28,867 bases of DNA, taken from Candidatus Cloacimonadota bacterium. GTDB taxonomy: Bacteria > Cloacimonadota > Cloacimonadia > JGIOTU-2. The notes beneath the pieces are model-generated. The model was not told the origin of the DNA. It worked only from the letters and a program-made list of their open reading frames with translations, and made no database searches. Positions 8,381 through 16,864 of this stretch are shown here, piece after piece (the first letter of the stretch is position 1; every line of letters starts with the position of its first letter). The translations under genes were made by a program, and so were the position numbers. The DNA lies in assembly GCA_014382685.1 (NCBI GenBank), contig JACNJG010000098.1, forward strand, positions 1 through 28,867. The letters run 5' to 3'.

Positions 8381-8726
8381 TGAATTTCCAATATCGAACA
8401 CGGAATATCCAATATCCATTTATCAAGGTGTGCCATACTGTCAGCGGAGATATTTTTGGTTCTATCGCTCATTTTTGTTTTTTGCTGTATTCGTCAGCTG
8501 ACAGACTGAAATTTGTGTTAGTTACTAAGCTGGGATTTAGTAACCAGAATATTGCTGCATAATCAATAAGATGTTCCTGCAAATCGAACTTCTTTTGATT
8601 ATTTTCTCTATTATTTTCTTTTTCACTCATTTCTTTTTTCCTTCATCATTGGAAATTCCATGCCTGCCCCGTGTAATCTTCTTTTTTATTACACTGGGGT
8701 TGGATATTGGATGTTGTTTCCAATTA
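8381..8726. repeat. Inverted dispersed words framing a gene remnant
   Basis: The 426-bp gap between tgt and rseP holds paired inverted words. GAATTTCCAAT near 8382 is matched by ATTGGAAATTC near 8648. ATCCAATATCC near 8407 is matched by GGATATTGGAT near 8702. A near-perfect hairpin also occurs: CCCCGTGTAAT (8667-8677) against ATTACACTGGGG (8688-8699), with one unpaired base. Together they bracket the small reading frame at 8469-8630. Similar 'ATATCCAATATCC' words are familiar in intergenic DNA of many environmental bacteria; their function is unknown. Confidence 0.55.
8469..8630 (-). pseudogene. Remnant of four-helix-bundle (23S rRNA IVS-type) protein gene
   Basis: A 53-codon frame whose N-terminal part, KKFDLQEHLIDYA (residues 13-25), resembles the conserved start of the four-helix-bundle protein family (PF05635/TIGR02436, 23S rRNA intervening-sequence protein, related to Avd of diversity-generating retroelements). 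Those proteins are about 120 aa. Here the frame departs from the family after about 25 residues and stops at 53, so the gene is truncated or frameshifted. An AGGAAAAAAG run precedes the ATG. The inverted words around it may mark the limits of the original unit. The match rests on a short motif recognised by eye. Confidence 0.45.
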
Positions 8727-8754
8727 ATCTGCTTAATTCTTCAAAGAACTCATT

Positions 8755-10107
8755 CTATTGAGGTTTTTCAATGCTTGTTGGGGTATTGGTGCTCCTCAAG
8801 GAGAAATATCGCCCCATAAACCTCGAAATATCATTATAGAAGGCAAAAATCATGATAAACAGTAAAACTCCTACACCTATGCGTTGAAGGACTGCTTGTG
8901 TGTTTAATTTAAGCGGCTTGCCTTTTATACCTTCAATGATCGAGAAGATAATCATACCGCCATCAAGAACAGGAATTGGGAGCAGGTTGACGATCATAAG
9001 AATAATGCTGATCATTGCAAGGAATGAGAGATAAGCACTTATGCCTTCTTTCACCTGCTGGCTCGTCAGAGAAGCGATCATTATAGGACCACCGACACTT
9101 TTGCCAACTTGAGAAGGATGTTTAACAAGTTTAAATAATCCACTGTAATATCGACCAATTATGTCAATTGTTGTAAGAAATGCATATTTAAATGATTTTG
9201 GAACAGAGAAACTCTCAATATATTCCTGTTCCAGAATTTGAGAGATTCCGATAATTCCGGAATTTTCATCAAGTTCGATATTTATTTGAGGTGTGATATC
9301 CATTTCCAGCAGTTCACCACCTCTTTGCACTACAAAATGCAAAGGACGATCCGCATTATTTTTAATGACTTCCTGCAGGTCATACCAATCATGAATTTCC
9401 GTATCTTCGATCCGAACAATAGTATCACCCTTTTTCATACCTGCCTGGTACGCTGGTAATCCGTAATAGACATCTCCAATTATTGCAGGTACATATGGTT
9501 TGATGTCTGAAAGCCAAAGCTCATAGGAAAAATTCTCAGTTTCAACAAAAAGAGTATCATTCGCACGAATGAATGAGATTTGCCTTCTATCCGGGGACTT
9601 CTGTATCCATTCCTGAATAATTGAAGTCCAGCCAGTAACCGGAACTCCATCGATACTTATTATCCTATCTTCGCTTTCAAGGGGGATTGTCGTGTACGCT
9701 TCTTCGGAAATTCTGCCTACCACAGGGGCAATGTCATAGATTTTTATTCCGATGATGTATGTAAGCGCAAGGATAAGTATCGCGAATATGAAATTGGCAA
9801 ATGGTCCTCCAAAAGCGATCAAAGCTTTCTGCCACCATTGCTTCTGCTTGAAACTCCTCTTATCAAGAATTTCCTCGTTGGATGCTTCATCAGGATTCTC
9901 ACCCAACATTTTAACATACCCGCCCAGCGGTATGAGTGATATTCTGTACTCGGTTTCTCCAATAGTCCATGAAAGAAGTTTTGGTCCAAAGCCAAATGAG
10001 AATTTCTCAACTTTGACATGATTGAGCCGGGCTACAATGAAATGCCCGAGTTCATGAACAAAAACCAATATGCCAATCAGAAAAAGTATTGCAATAATTG
10101 TTATCAC
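8755..10107 (-). CDS. rseP: RIP metalloprotease RseP (site-2 protease)
   Basis: A 450-aa intramembrane zinc metalloprotease that cuts anti-sigma factors or signal-peptide remnants within the inner membrane. HELGH lies in the first transmembrane helix (about residues 18-22). Two PDZ domains follow in the middle: one centred on DRIISIDGVPVTGW, the second on AYQAGMKKGDTIVRIED. The third zinc ligand is in NLLPIPVLDGG near residue 385. A last hydrophobic helix precedes a short hydrophilic tail. Length matches E. coli RseP (450 aa). The usual neighbours dxr, cdsA and bamA are absent. Instead it follows an ABC permease gene by 9 nt. An anti-sigma substrate is not visible in the window. Confidence 0.95.
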   Translation of the reverse strand: MITIIAILFLIGILVFVHELGHFIVARLNHVKVEKFSFGFGPKLLSWTIGETEYRISLIPLGGYVKMLGENPDEASNEEILDKRSFKQKQWWQKALIAFGGPFANFIFAILILALTYIIGIKIYDIAPVVGRISEEAYTTIPLESEDRIISIDGVPVTGWTSIIQEWIQKSPDRRQISFIRANDTLFVETENFSYELWLSDIKPYVPAIIGDVYYGLPAYQAGMKKGDTIVRIEDTEIHDWYDLQEVIKNNADRPLHFVVQRGGELLEMDITPQINIELDENSGIIGISQILEQEYIESFSVPKSFKYAFLTTIDIIGRYYSGLFKLVKHPSQVGKSVGGPIMIASLTSQQVKEGISAYLSFLAMISIILMIVNLLPIPVLDGGMIIFSIIEGIKGKPLKLNTQAVLQRIGVGVLLFIMIFAFYNDISRFMGRYFSLRSTNTPTSIEKPQ

Positions 10108-10116
10108 TATATCGTA

Positions 10117-11376
10117 TTACTCCGTATAAAAAATTGCTTTGATTGGATCTATTTTTGACGCTTTGTATGCGGGGTAAAATCCAGAAACCAAACCCACGAT
10201 AATGGCAAAAGATAAACCAACACTAATACCAATAATTGGGAATGAAACATCGACTTTCAATGCATTGCTCAGCGCTCCTATCAGTAACAGGGCTAAACCG
10301 GAGCCCACAAGACCACCGATGAGAGCAAGAATGATCGATTCAAAAAGAAAGTAGTAAAAAATGTCTCTATTCTTTGCACCGACACTCTTTCGAATACCGA
10401 TCTCTTTCATGCGTTCTGTAATAGAAATGAGCAAAATACTAAAAAGCCCGATTCCACCTGTAAAAAGCGAGATGCTGGAAATTGCAAGCAGAATGATATT
10501 CCAATTCTTCAAAAATTCATTCACCTGCTGCCTCACCTCGAGCATATCCGCACTGATGTCCCTCATGCCTACATCATCCGCCATATTATGACGTGAACGC
10601 AATATCTGAACTGCGGAATTATATACATCTCCTACAAGATCAGCATCAGTTGCTTTTATCCATATAACATCGATATTCATCGTTGGACGAAGATATTTCG
10701 CTGCGAATTTTGAAGGGATATAGCAAGACTCGAGTGCGAGTCTTCTTTCCCACTCATTCGCTTTAGCAAAACCGCTCTCAGCGGATTCATAATCAATGAT
10801 TCCAATGACTTTCAATCGAATATCCCCTATTGAAATATATTGACCGACCGCATCATCATTGGGAAAAAGCTTAGTGCTCATAGCTTGTCCCAGCACACAG
10901 ACATTCTCACCGTTTTGTGATTCAATAGTATTGAATTCCCTTCCTTCTGCAAAATAATAATTCTTTTCTGTGAAGAAAATGTTTTGAACACCCTTCAAAC
11001 GGATCTGGCTTTTCTTTCCATTTATGATCGTATTTCGTTGGTCATCAATAGTGGGATAGATATATTCTATATTTTCAAGTCTATCCCGAAGTGCTTCGAA
11101 ATCACCGTAATTGATTTGCTGAAAACGTTTTACGGTTTTATATTTTTTCAATTTGTCAGTACCGGTATCAGGATATTTTGAGTAGAGCACGATCACATTG
11201 TCATAGCCGAGAGAACTGATCGTTTCCTCAATAAGATTTTTCATTGCTTCAACTGAGGAGAACATTGTGGTCACTGCTGCCACGCCGATCATAATACCTG
11301 CTAATGTCAGGAAGGAGCGCAACTTATGAGATAAAATGCTTTTGATCCCTGAGACTAAAACTTCAGAATATTTCAT
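10117..11376 (-). CDS. MacB/FtsX-type ABC transporter permease
   Basis: A 419-aa permease with the MacB topology: an N-terminal helix (LRSFLTLAGIMIGVAAVTTM), a periplasmic MacB-PCD-like domain of about 220 residues, then three C-terminal helices of an FtsX domain. The FtsX domain contains ERMKEIGIRKSVGAKNRDI, the cytosolic segment that contacts the ATPase. No ATPase or membrane-fusion partner gene is adjacent, so its partners must be encoded elsewhere and its substrate is unknown. I place the start at 11376, where ATGA overlaps the topA stop by 4 nt. An ATG 7 codons upstream exists but has no ribosome-binding site and would add a basic extension. Confidence 0.87.
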   Translation of the reverse strand: MKYSEVLVSGIKSILSHKLRSFLTLAGIMIGVAAVTTMFSSVEAMKNLIEETISSLGYDNVIVLYSKYPDTGTDKLKKYKTVKRFQQINYGDFEALRDRLENIEYIYPTIDDQRNTIINGKKSQIRLKGVQNIFFTEKNYYFAEGREFNTIESQNGENVCVLGQAMSTKLFPNDDAVGQYISIGDIRLKVIGIIDYESAESGFAKANEWERRLALESCYIPSKFAAKYLRPTMNIDVIWIKATDADLVGDVYNSAVQILRSRHNMADDVGMRDISADMLEVRQQVNEFLKNWNIILLAISSISLFTGGIGLFSILLISITERMKEIGIRKSVGAKNRDIFYYFLFESIILALIGGLVGSGLALLLIGALSNALKVDVSFPIIGISVGLSFAIIVGLVSGFYPAYKASKIDPIKAIFYTE

Positions 11377-13568
11377 TGTGCGAGTTCTTTTCCGCATTTT
11401 TCACAGACAAGGATTTTCATCTTTTTTCGTGTCGGTTTTTCAAACATGGATTCTGCGCCACAATCAGGACACTTAATAGCAACGGGTTTTTTATTAGTGA
11501 TGAATTTACATTTTGGATAATTGGAACATGTGTAATAAATCTTATTCTTTTTGCCCTTTCTTTCAATCAGCTCTCCGCCGCATTGAGGGCATTTTACACC
11601 AATAGTAAAAGGTTTGGTAAATTTACATTTAGGATAATTCTCGCAAGCATAAAATTTACCGAATTTGCCATTCTTTAGAAGTATCCCGCCTCCGCATTTG
11701 GGACATTTTTCACCGGTTTCCTGTTCAACGATCTTCTCATTCTCATCAAGAGATTTCACGTTTTTACATTTCGGGAAAGCGGAACAGGCAAGGAATTTGC
11801 CGTATTTCCCAAATTTTATGATCATCGGAGCACCACATTTATCACATACGATATCAGTTTTCTGCTCGTATTTCTTTTTCTCTTTTGAAATATCTATCTT
11901 ATCGATATGACTGATGAAATTATCATAATATTTTTCAAGTATTTCTACCCAGTTCAATTCCCCATTCTCGATATTATCGAGCTTGTTCTCCATCGCTGCT
12001 GTAAATTTCACATTAAAAAAATCTTCAAATTTATCGATCAGGAATTTTTCAACTGTTTCTCCAAGTTCTGTTGTGAAAAATTTCTTTTTCTGAAGTGTTA
12101 CATATTTTCTCTGTAGAATGGTAGAAATAATTGGCGCATAAGTACTTGGACGTCCAATACCTTCCTGTTCGAGTTTTCGAACAAGCGAAGCTTCTGTGTA
12201 GCGTGCAAGTGGTTTAGTAAAGTGCTGTTCTTTATTAAGTTTCAGCAACTCGACTTCATCATTTTTGGTAAGTTCAGGAAAGGTATCTTTAAGATTTTTG
12301 ATTGGCACATGAGGATAGACTTTTAAAAATCCATCAAAAAGAATTTTGCCTGCCTGAGATTCAAACAAGCCATTTTCCGCCTGAATCTGTGCAGTGATAT
12401 TTTCCAATTGCACATTGGAAAATTGTGTAGCAACAAACCTCTTCCAGATGAGATTGTAAAGCTTATACTGGTCTTTTGAGAGAAATTCTTTGATAGAATC
12501 CGGTGTTGTGAAAGAATTTGTTGGGCGGATCGCCTCATGAGCATCTTGGGCTTTATTTTTATTTTTGTATTTACGAATATATGAATTCAGATATTCTTCA
12601 GGAAAGGAATCTTTAACATATTTTCTAACTTGGAAATTTGCTTTATCCGAGATTCGCACAGAATCAGTTCTCATATAGGAAATAAGACCCGTATTTCGCC
12701 CATGAATGGTCACACCTTCGTAAAGCTGTTGTGCGATCTGCATAGTCTTCTTGATCGAGAATCCCAGTAATTTTGATGCTTCCTGCTGCAAAGTGCTTGT
12801 TATGAATGGAGGAAAAGGAGCAATTGATTTCTTTTCTTTCTTCACATCCTTTACGATATAATCAGCGTTTTCGAGCTTCTCAAATATCTCTTCAGCTTCC
12901 TCTTTTGTATTCAGCTTTATGACTTTATCAGCGTATTTTTTCAGTTGAGCTTTGAATTCGATATCCTTCTTCAAATCAGCTTCAATTGACCAGTATTCCT
13001 GGGGTACGAAATCCCTGATCTCTTGTTCTCGCTCGCAAATAAGGCGCAGAGCAACGGTCTGCACTCTACCTGCGGAAAGGTTTTTCGTGATAACCTTCCA
13101 TAAGATTGGGCTTGCTTTGTATCCAACGATCCTATCAAGAATCCTGCGTGTCTGCTGCGCATCGACTTTGTTCTCGTCAACGTGAGTAGGATTCTCAATT
13201 GCTTCAATGATCGCTTCACGAGTGATCTCGTTAAAAACGATCCTATAAATATCCTTTTCAGGAATAATATTTTTCAATATCTCCTTAAGGTGCCAGGCAA
13301 TTGCTTCACCTTCACGGTCATTATCAGAAGCGAGATAGATATTGTCGCTCTCTTTTGCAGCTTTTTTGATATTATTCACTACTTTGGATTTTTTAGGATC
13401 GAGCACATAGGTAGGTTTGAAATTATCTTTCAGATTTATGCCGAATTCCTTTTGGGGCAGATCACGAATATGCCCCATCGAAGCAAGAATATTAAAATCT
13501 TTTCCAAGGTATTGGCTAATTGTTTTTGATTTTGTCGGTGATTCTACGATGAGTAAATTCTTTGCCAT
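11373..13568 (-). CDS. topA: DNA topoisomerase I (type IA)
   Basis: A 731-aa enzyme relaxing negative supercoils. The Toprim domain starts at the N-terminus (LLIVESPTKSKTI) and has the acidic SDNDREGE motif. The catalytic tyrosine is Y298 in GLISYMRTDS. The C-terminus carries four zinc ribbons: three of the form CxxCG...C...PKC, and a shorter fourth ending VCEKCGKELAQ. Start at 13568 is chosen because AGGAAAG lies about 7 nt upstream and it leaves 14 nt after secA. An upstream ATG at 13604 would overlap secA and add 12 unconserved residues. It is coupled to the downstream ABC permease by a 4-nt ATGA overlap. Confidence 0.96.
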   Translation of the reverse strand: MAKNLLIVESPTKSKTISQYLGKDFNILASMGHIRDLPQKEFGINLKDNFKPTYVLDPKKSKVVNNIKKAAKESDNIYLASDNDREGEAIAWHLKEILKNIIPEKDIYRIVFNEITREAIIEAIENPTHVDENKVDAQQTRRILDRIVGYKASPILWKVITKNLSAGRVQTVALRLICEREQEIRDFVPQEYWSIEADLKKDIEFKAQLKKYADKVIKLNTKEEAEEIFEKLENADYIVKDVKKEKKSIAPFPPFITSTLQQEASKLLGFSIKKTMQIAQQLYEGVTIHGRNTGLISYMRTDSVRISDKANFQVRKYVKDSFPEEYLNSYIRKYKNKNKAQDAHEAIRPTNSFTTPDSIKEFLSKDQYKLYNLIWKRFVATQFSNVQLENITAQIQAENGLFESQAGKILFDGFLKVYPHVPIKNLKDTFPELTKNDEVELLKLNKEQHFTKPLARYTEASLVRKLEQEGIGRPSTYAPIISTILQRKYVTLQKKKFFTTELGETVEKFLIDKFEDFFNVKFTAAMENKLDNIENGELNWVEILEKYYDNFISHIDKIDISKEKKKYEQKTDIVCDKCGAPMIIKFGKYGKFLACSAFPKCKNVKSLDENEKIVEQETGEKCPKCGGGILLKNGKFGKFYACENYPKCKFTKPFTIGVKCPQCGGELIERKGKKNKIYYTCSNYPKCKFITNKKPVAIKCPDCGAESMFEKPTRKKMKILVCEKCGKELAQ

Positions 13569-13582
13569 AACTACTTTCCTAT

Positions 13583-16500
13583 TTATCCTTTCTGTCCGCA
13601 GCAATGCTTATATTTTTTTCCACTTCCACATGGACATGGGTCATTTCTCCCCACTTTTTCTGTATCTCTTCTCATAGGTTGACGCTTTGGTTCTTCCGGT
13701 TGCTGTTGAGGTTGTCCCTGCGGTATGTTCTGCATTCGTTCTCTTTGGTCCTCAGCCCGGGAAGCAACATGATCAAATGCATTTCTTTCTTTATGAGAGA
13801 GCTGCATGTCCTTCACCCTGTCTTGCACTTGATAGTAGAGCGCAGGATAAAGTGTAAAGACATTTTTTATCACTTTTTCTTTAATAGTATCGATCAAATT
13901 CAGGAAGAGTTCAAAACTTTCTTTTTTATATTCAATAAGCGGATCTCTCTGTCCATAGGCACGCAAACCGATCCCCTCTTTCAAACGATCCATTTCATAT
14001 AAATGATCTTTCCACTGCTCATCCACAACTTTCAAAAGAGAGTATCGCTCCAGTTTTCTTTGCTCTTCTTCAAAATGTTTTTCTTTTTTTGCATAAGCTT
14101 TGGTCAACTGCTCATAAAGAGTGTCGATCAGATCTTCCTGGTTCCTAATTGAGCCGAGTTCAAGAGAAATATTTAGTTTGACCCCAAGCTCATTTTCGAA
14201 CCAACCAATAATATCTTCAAGAGGCCAATTCTCTTCATATTCAGTTGAACCAATAAATGAGGAAACTTTGCTATTTATCGTATCATCAAGCATTTCCAGA
14301 ATTTCATCCCGAAGGTTCAAACCCCTCAGTACTTTTCTTCTATATGAGTATATAACTTCTCTTTGCTGGTTCATGACATCGTCATATTTGATGAGTTGCT
14401 TGCGTATCTCGAAGTTATGACCTTCCACTTTTTTCTGTGCATTTTCGACTGCTTTGGTCATCCACGGATGCTTTATTGCATCGCCTTCTTCGAGCCCCAT
14501 TCGGGACATCAAACCTGCAATTCTATCCGAACCGAAAATTCTCATCAGGTCATCTTCGAGAGAAAGAAAGAACTTTGATGAACCCGGATCACCCTGACGT
14601 CCGCTACGTCCACGTAACTGCCTGTCGATTCGCCTGCTTTCGTGACGCTCGGTTCCAATGATATACAAACCGCATGGCATTTTTTCCTTGCAGTTATGGT
14701 CAGGAGTCGGTTTATTACTTCCGGCATTCTCACAATCTCCGACACAATCAACGATACAGGTATCGCATCGGACGACATCTTTGCCAAGTTTAATATCCGT
14801 TCCTCGACCTGCCATATTCGTGGCAATAGTTATAGCGCCGGGCATACCGGCATAGGCAACGATCTCGGCTTCTTTCTCATGATATTTTGCGTTAAGCACT
14901 TCATGAGGAACATTCTTTCTTTTCAGCAATCGGCTTATGATCTCAGAAACTTCAACGGATATCGTTCCTACGAGTACAGGTCTGCGCTTTTGATACATCT
15001 CTTCAATTTCATCGGTGAGCGCTTCGTATTTCTCCTTCTTAGTTCTGTAGATCAGATCATCATAATCGATGCGGCGTATCGGTTCATTTGTAGGAATTTC
15101 AATCACGGGAAGTTTATAAATTTCTTCAAACTCAACCTGTTCTGTGATGGCTGTACCCGTCATACCTGCGAGTTTTGTGTACATGCGGAAATAGTTCTGA
15201 AGCGTAATGGTTGCAAGCGTTTGCGTAGCTTTTTGTATCTGAACATTCTCCTTTGATTCCAGCGCCTGATGGAGTCCTTCACTAAAGCGTCTGCCTGGCA
15301 TGATACGTCCGGTAAACTGATCCACAATAACAACACGGTTATCTGTTACAATATATTCCACATCTTTTTCAAAAAGTGAATATGCGAGCAGCATTTGTTT
15401 GATATTATGAAGCTTTTCATTCTTTTCTAAAAAATCTTCCTGAACCTTCTGTTTCTCTGCTTGCTTTGCGGCTGGATCCAGGGATTCATTATTATTTATT
15501 TTTTCGATCTCTTCATCGAGGTCCGGCATGACAAAAAGTGAACTATCATATTTAGAAAGTTCATCCTGCCCCATCTCATTAAGATCCGCACTGCGCTGTC
15601 CTTCATCTATCGCATAGTAAAGCTGCTCATCGATCTTATGAAGCTGCTTCTCCCGCAGATACTGTCCCTCGACCTCATTCATCATCTTCTGATAGGGTCC
15701 GTCTTTCAATAATTTTAAAAATCTCTTGGACTTGGGAGCTGCACGCTTTACTGTGAGCATTTTCTTCCCGAATTCAAATTCATTTTCCTGTACAGTCCCA
15801 TTCTCGATCATTGTATTTATCTCGGAGAGAAGCTCGTTCACCAACCGTTGCTGCTTGATCACTAATTTCCTGATCTGTGGATTGAGTTCCCTGAAATAAT
15901 TTTTCGAGTGCTCGACTGTGCCCGAAATAATAAGTGGAGTTCTTGCTTCGTCGATAAGCACACTGTCTGCTTCGTCAACGATACAGTAATGATGTTCACG
16001 TTGCACAAGACCTTCAGGACTCACAGCCATATTATCTCTCAAATAATCAAAGCCGAACTCATTATTTGTGCCGTATGTGATATCAGCAGCATATTGCTCT
16101 CTACGCACAGATGGTTCCTGCTCACCATAAATACAACCGACAGTCAAGCCGTGATATTTGTAGATCTGCCCCATCCATTCTGCGTCACGTTGAGCAAGAT
16201 AATCATTTACAGTAATAAGATGTGATCCCTTACCCACAAGTGCGTTCAGATAGAGAGGCATGGTCGCAGCAAGTGTTTTTCCTTCACCGGTTTTCATCTC
16301 TGTGACCATTCCCTTATGCAGGGCGATCGCACCAACGAGCTGAACATCATAAGGTATCATATTCCAACTTGTTTCACGTCCGCGAACCGACCATGAGGTA
16401 CCAACGAGGCGTCTGCAGGTTTCTTTTATCACAGCAAAGGCATCAGGAAGAATTTCCTCAAGAACGTTCTTGGTTTCCTCATCGAGGTCTTTCTTTGCAT

Positions 16501-16768
16501 CATCGATCTGGAAACCGATCCGATCTTTCTCATTATCGTCAGAAGTCTCATCATATTGCATTTCAAGTTCATCAACTAACTGCTGCTTCTTATCGATCCG
16601 ATCCTGAATTTTCTCTTTGAATTCAATTGTCTTATGCTTGAACTCCTCCTCAGAAAGAGTGGAAAGTCCTTCGTATATGCGATTTATCTCATCCACAACG
16701 GGTTGGATTTTTTTCACTTCACGGTCGAACTGAGTTCCGAACATTTTTGTTAGAATTTTTTTAATCAT
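13583..16768 (-). CDS. secA: Preprotein translocase ATPase SecA
   Basis: A 1061-aa motor that pushes preproteins through SecYEG. Walker A is TGEGKT near residue 120, and the DEAD-type box VDEADSVLIDEARTPL is near residues 225-240. A second RecA-like domain contains NMAGRGTDIKLG. The C-terminal SEC-C zinc motif CPCGSGKKYKHCC is intact. It is longer than E. coli SecA (901 aa) because the preprotein cross-linking region (about 270-450) is expanded with Lys/Glu-rich helices, as in Bacteroidetes. Unusually, a six-Cys insert (C668, 671, 675, 679, 693, 699) lies between TDIKLG and GTERHESRR. It is the first gene of the secA-topA-permease-rseP run. Confidence 0.97.
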   Translation of the reverse strand: MIKKILTKMFGTQFDREVKKIQPVVDEINRIYEGLSTLSEEEFKHKTIEFKEKIQDRIDKKQQLVDELEMQYDETSDDNEKDRIGFQIDDAKKDLDEETKNVLEEILPDAFAVIKETCRRLVGTSWSVRGRETSWNMIPYDVQLVGAIALHKGMVTEMKTGEGKTLAATMPLYLNALVGKGSHLITVNDYLAQRDAEWMGQIYKYHGLTVGCIYGEQEPSVRREQYAADITYGTNNEFGFDYLRDNMAVSPEGLVQREHHYCIVDEADSVLIDEARTPLIISGTVEHSKNYFRELNPQIRKLVIKQQRLVNELLSEINTMIENGTVQENEFEFGKKMLTVKRAAPKSKRFLKLLKDGPYQKMMNEVEGQYLREKQLHKIDEQLYYAIDEGQRSADLNEMGQDELSKYDSSLFVMPDLDEEIEKINNNESLDPAAKQAEKQKVQEDFLEKNEKLHNIKQMLLAYSLFEKDVEYIVTDNRVVIVDQFTGRIMPGRRFSEGLHQALESKENVQIQKATQTLATITLQNYFRMYTKLAGMTGTAITEQVEFEEIYKLPVIEIPTNEPIRRIDYDDLIYRTKKEKYEALTDEIEEMYQKRRPVLVGTISVEVSEIISRLLKRKNVPHEVLNAKYHEKEAEIVAYAGMPGAITIATNMAGRGTDIKLGKDVVRCDTCIVDCVGDCENAGSNKPTPDHNCKEKMPCGLYIIGTERHESRRIDRQLRGRSGRQGDPGSSKFFLSLEDDLMRIFGSDRIAGLMSRMGLEEGDAIKHPWMTKAVENAQKKVEGHNFEIRKQLIKYDDVMNQQREVIYSYRRKVLRGLNLRDEILEMLDDTINSKVSSFIGSTEYEENWPLEDIIGWFENELGVKLNISLELGSIRNQEDLIDTLYEQLTKAYAKKEKHFEEEQRKLERYSLLKVVDEQWKDHLYEMDRLKEGIGLRAYGQRDPLIEYKKESFELFLNLIDTIKEKVIKNVFTLYPALYYQVQDRVKDMQLSHKERNAFDHVASRAEDQRERMQNIPQGQPQQQPEEPKRQPMRRDTEKVGRNDPCPCGSGKKYKHCCGQKG

Positions 16769-16793
16769 ATTAACTTTAACTTCTTATTAATTG

Positions 16794-16821
16794 AAAACCC
16801 AGTTATTTTCAACTGGGTTTT
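16794..16821 (-). terminator. Rho-independent terminator of the DUF2723 gene
   Basis: AAAACCCAGTT (16794-16804) and AACTGGGTTTT (16811-16821) form a perfect 11-bp stem with a 6-nt loop. Read on the minus strand the stem ends in TTTT. It lies 43 nt past the stop of the upstream DUF2723 gene and 25 nt before secA. It therefore most likely closes the ribosomal-protein transcript and separates it from the secA transcript. Confidence 0.8.
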
Positions 16822-16864
16822 ACGTCAATATTTATAGCAAATTATTCTATTTATTCAATCCTTA

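Noticed and set aside
8332..8819. Two plus-strand frames (8332-8562 and 8571-8819) in the tgt-rseP gap
   Set aside because: They read through the repeat words and antisense to the four-helix-bundle remnant and rseP end; their low-complexity hydrophobic translations match no family.
14642..15256. 204-codon plus-strand frame inside secA
   Set aside because: It is antisense to highly conserved SecA motifs, so its openness follows from secA codon use. No ribosome-binding site or recognisable domain.
16790..16860. Possible secA promoter with TTGACG about 55 nt upstream of the start
   Set aside because: A TTGACG is present, but 17 nt on there is only TAACTG, a poor -10 that lies inside the terminator stem; not supported.
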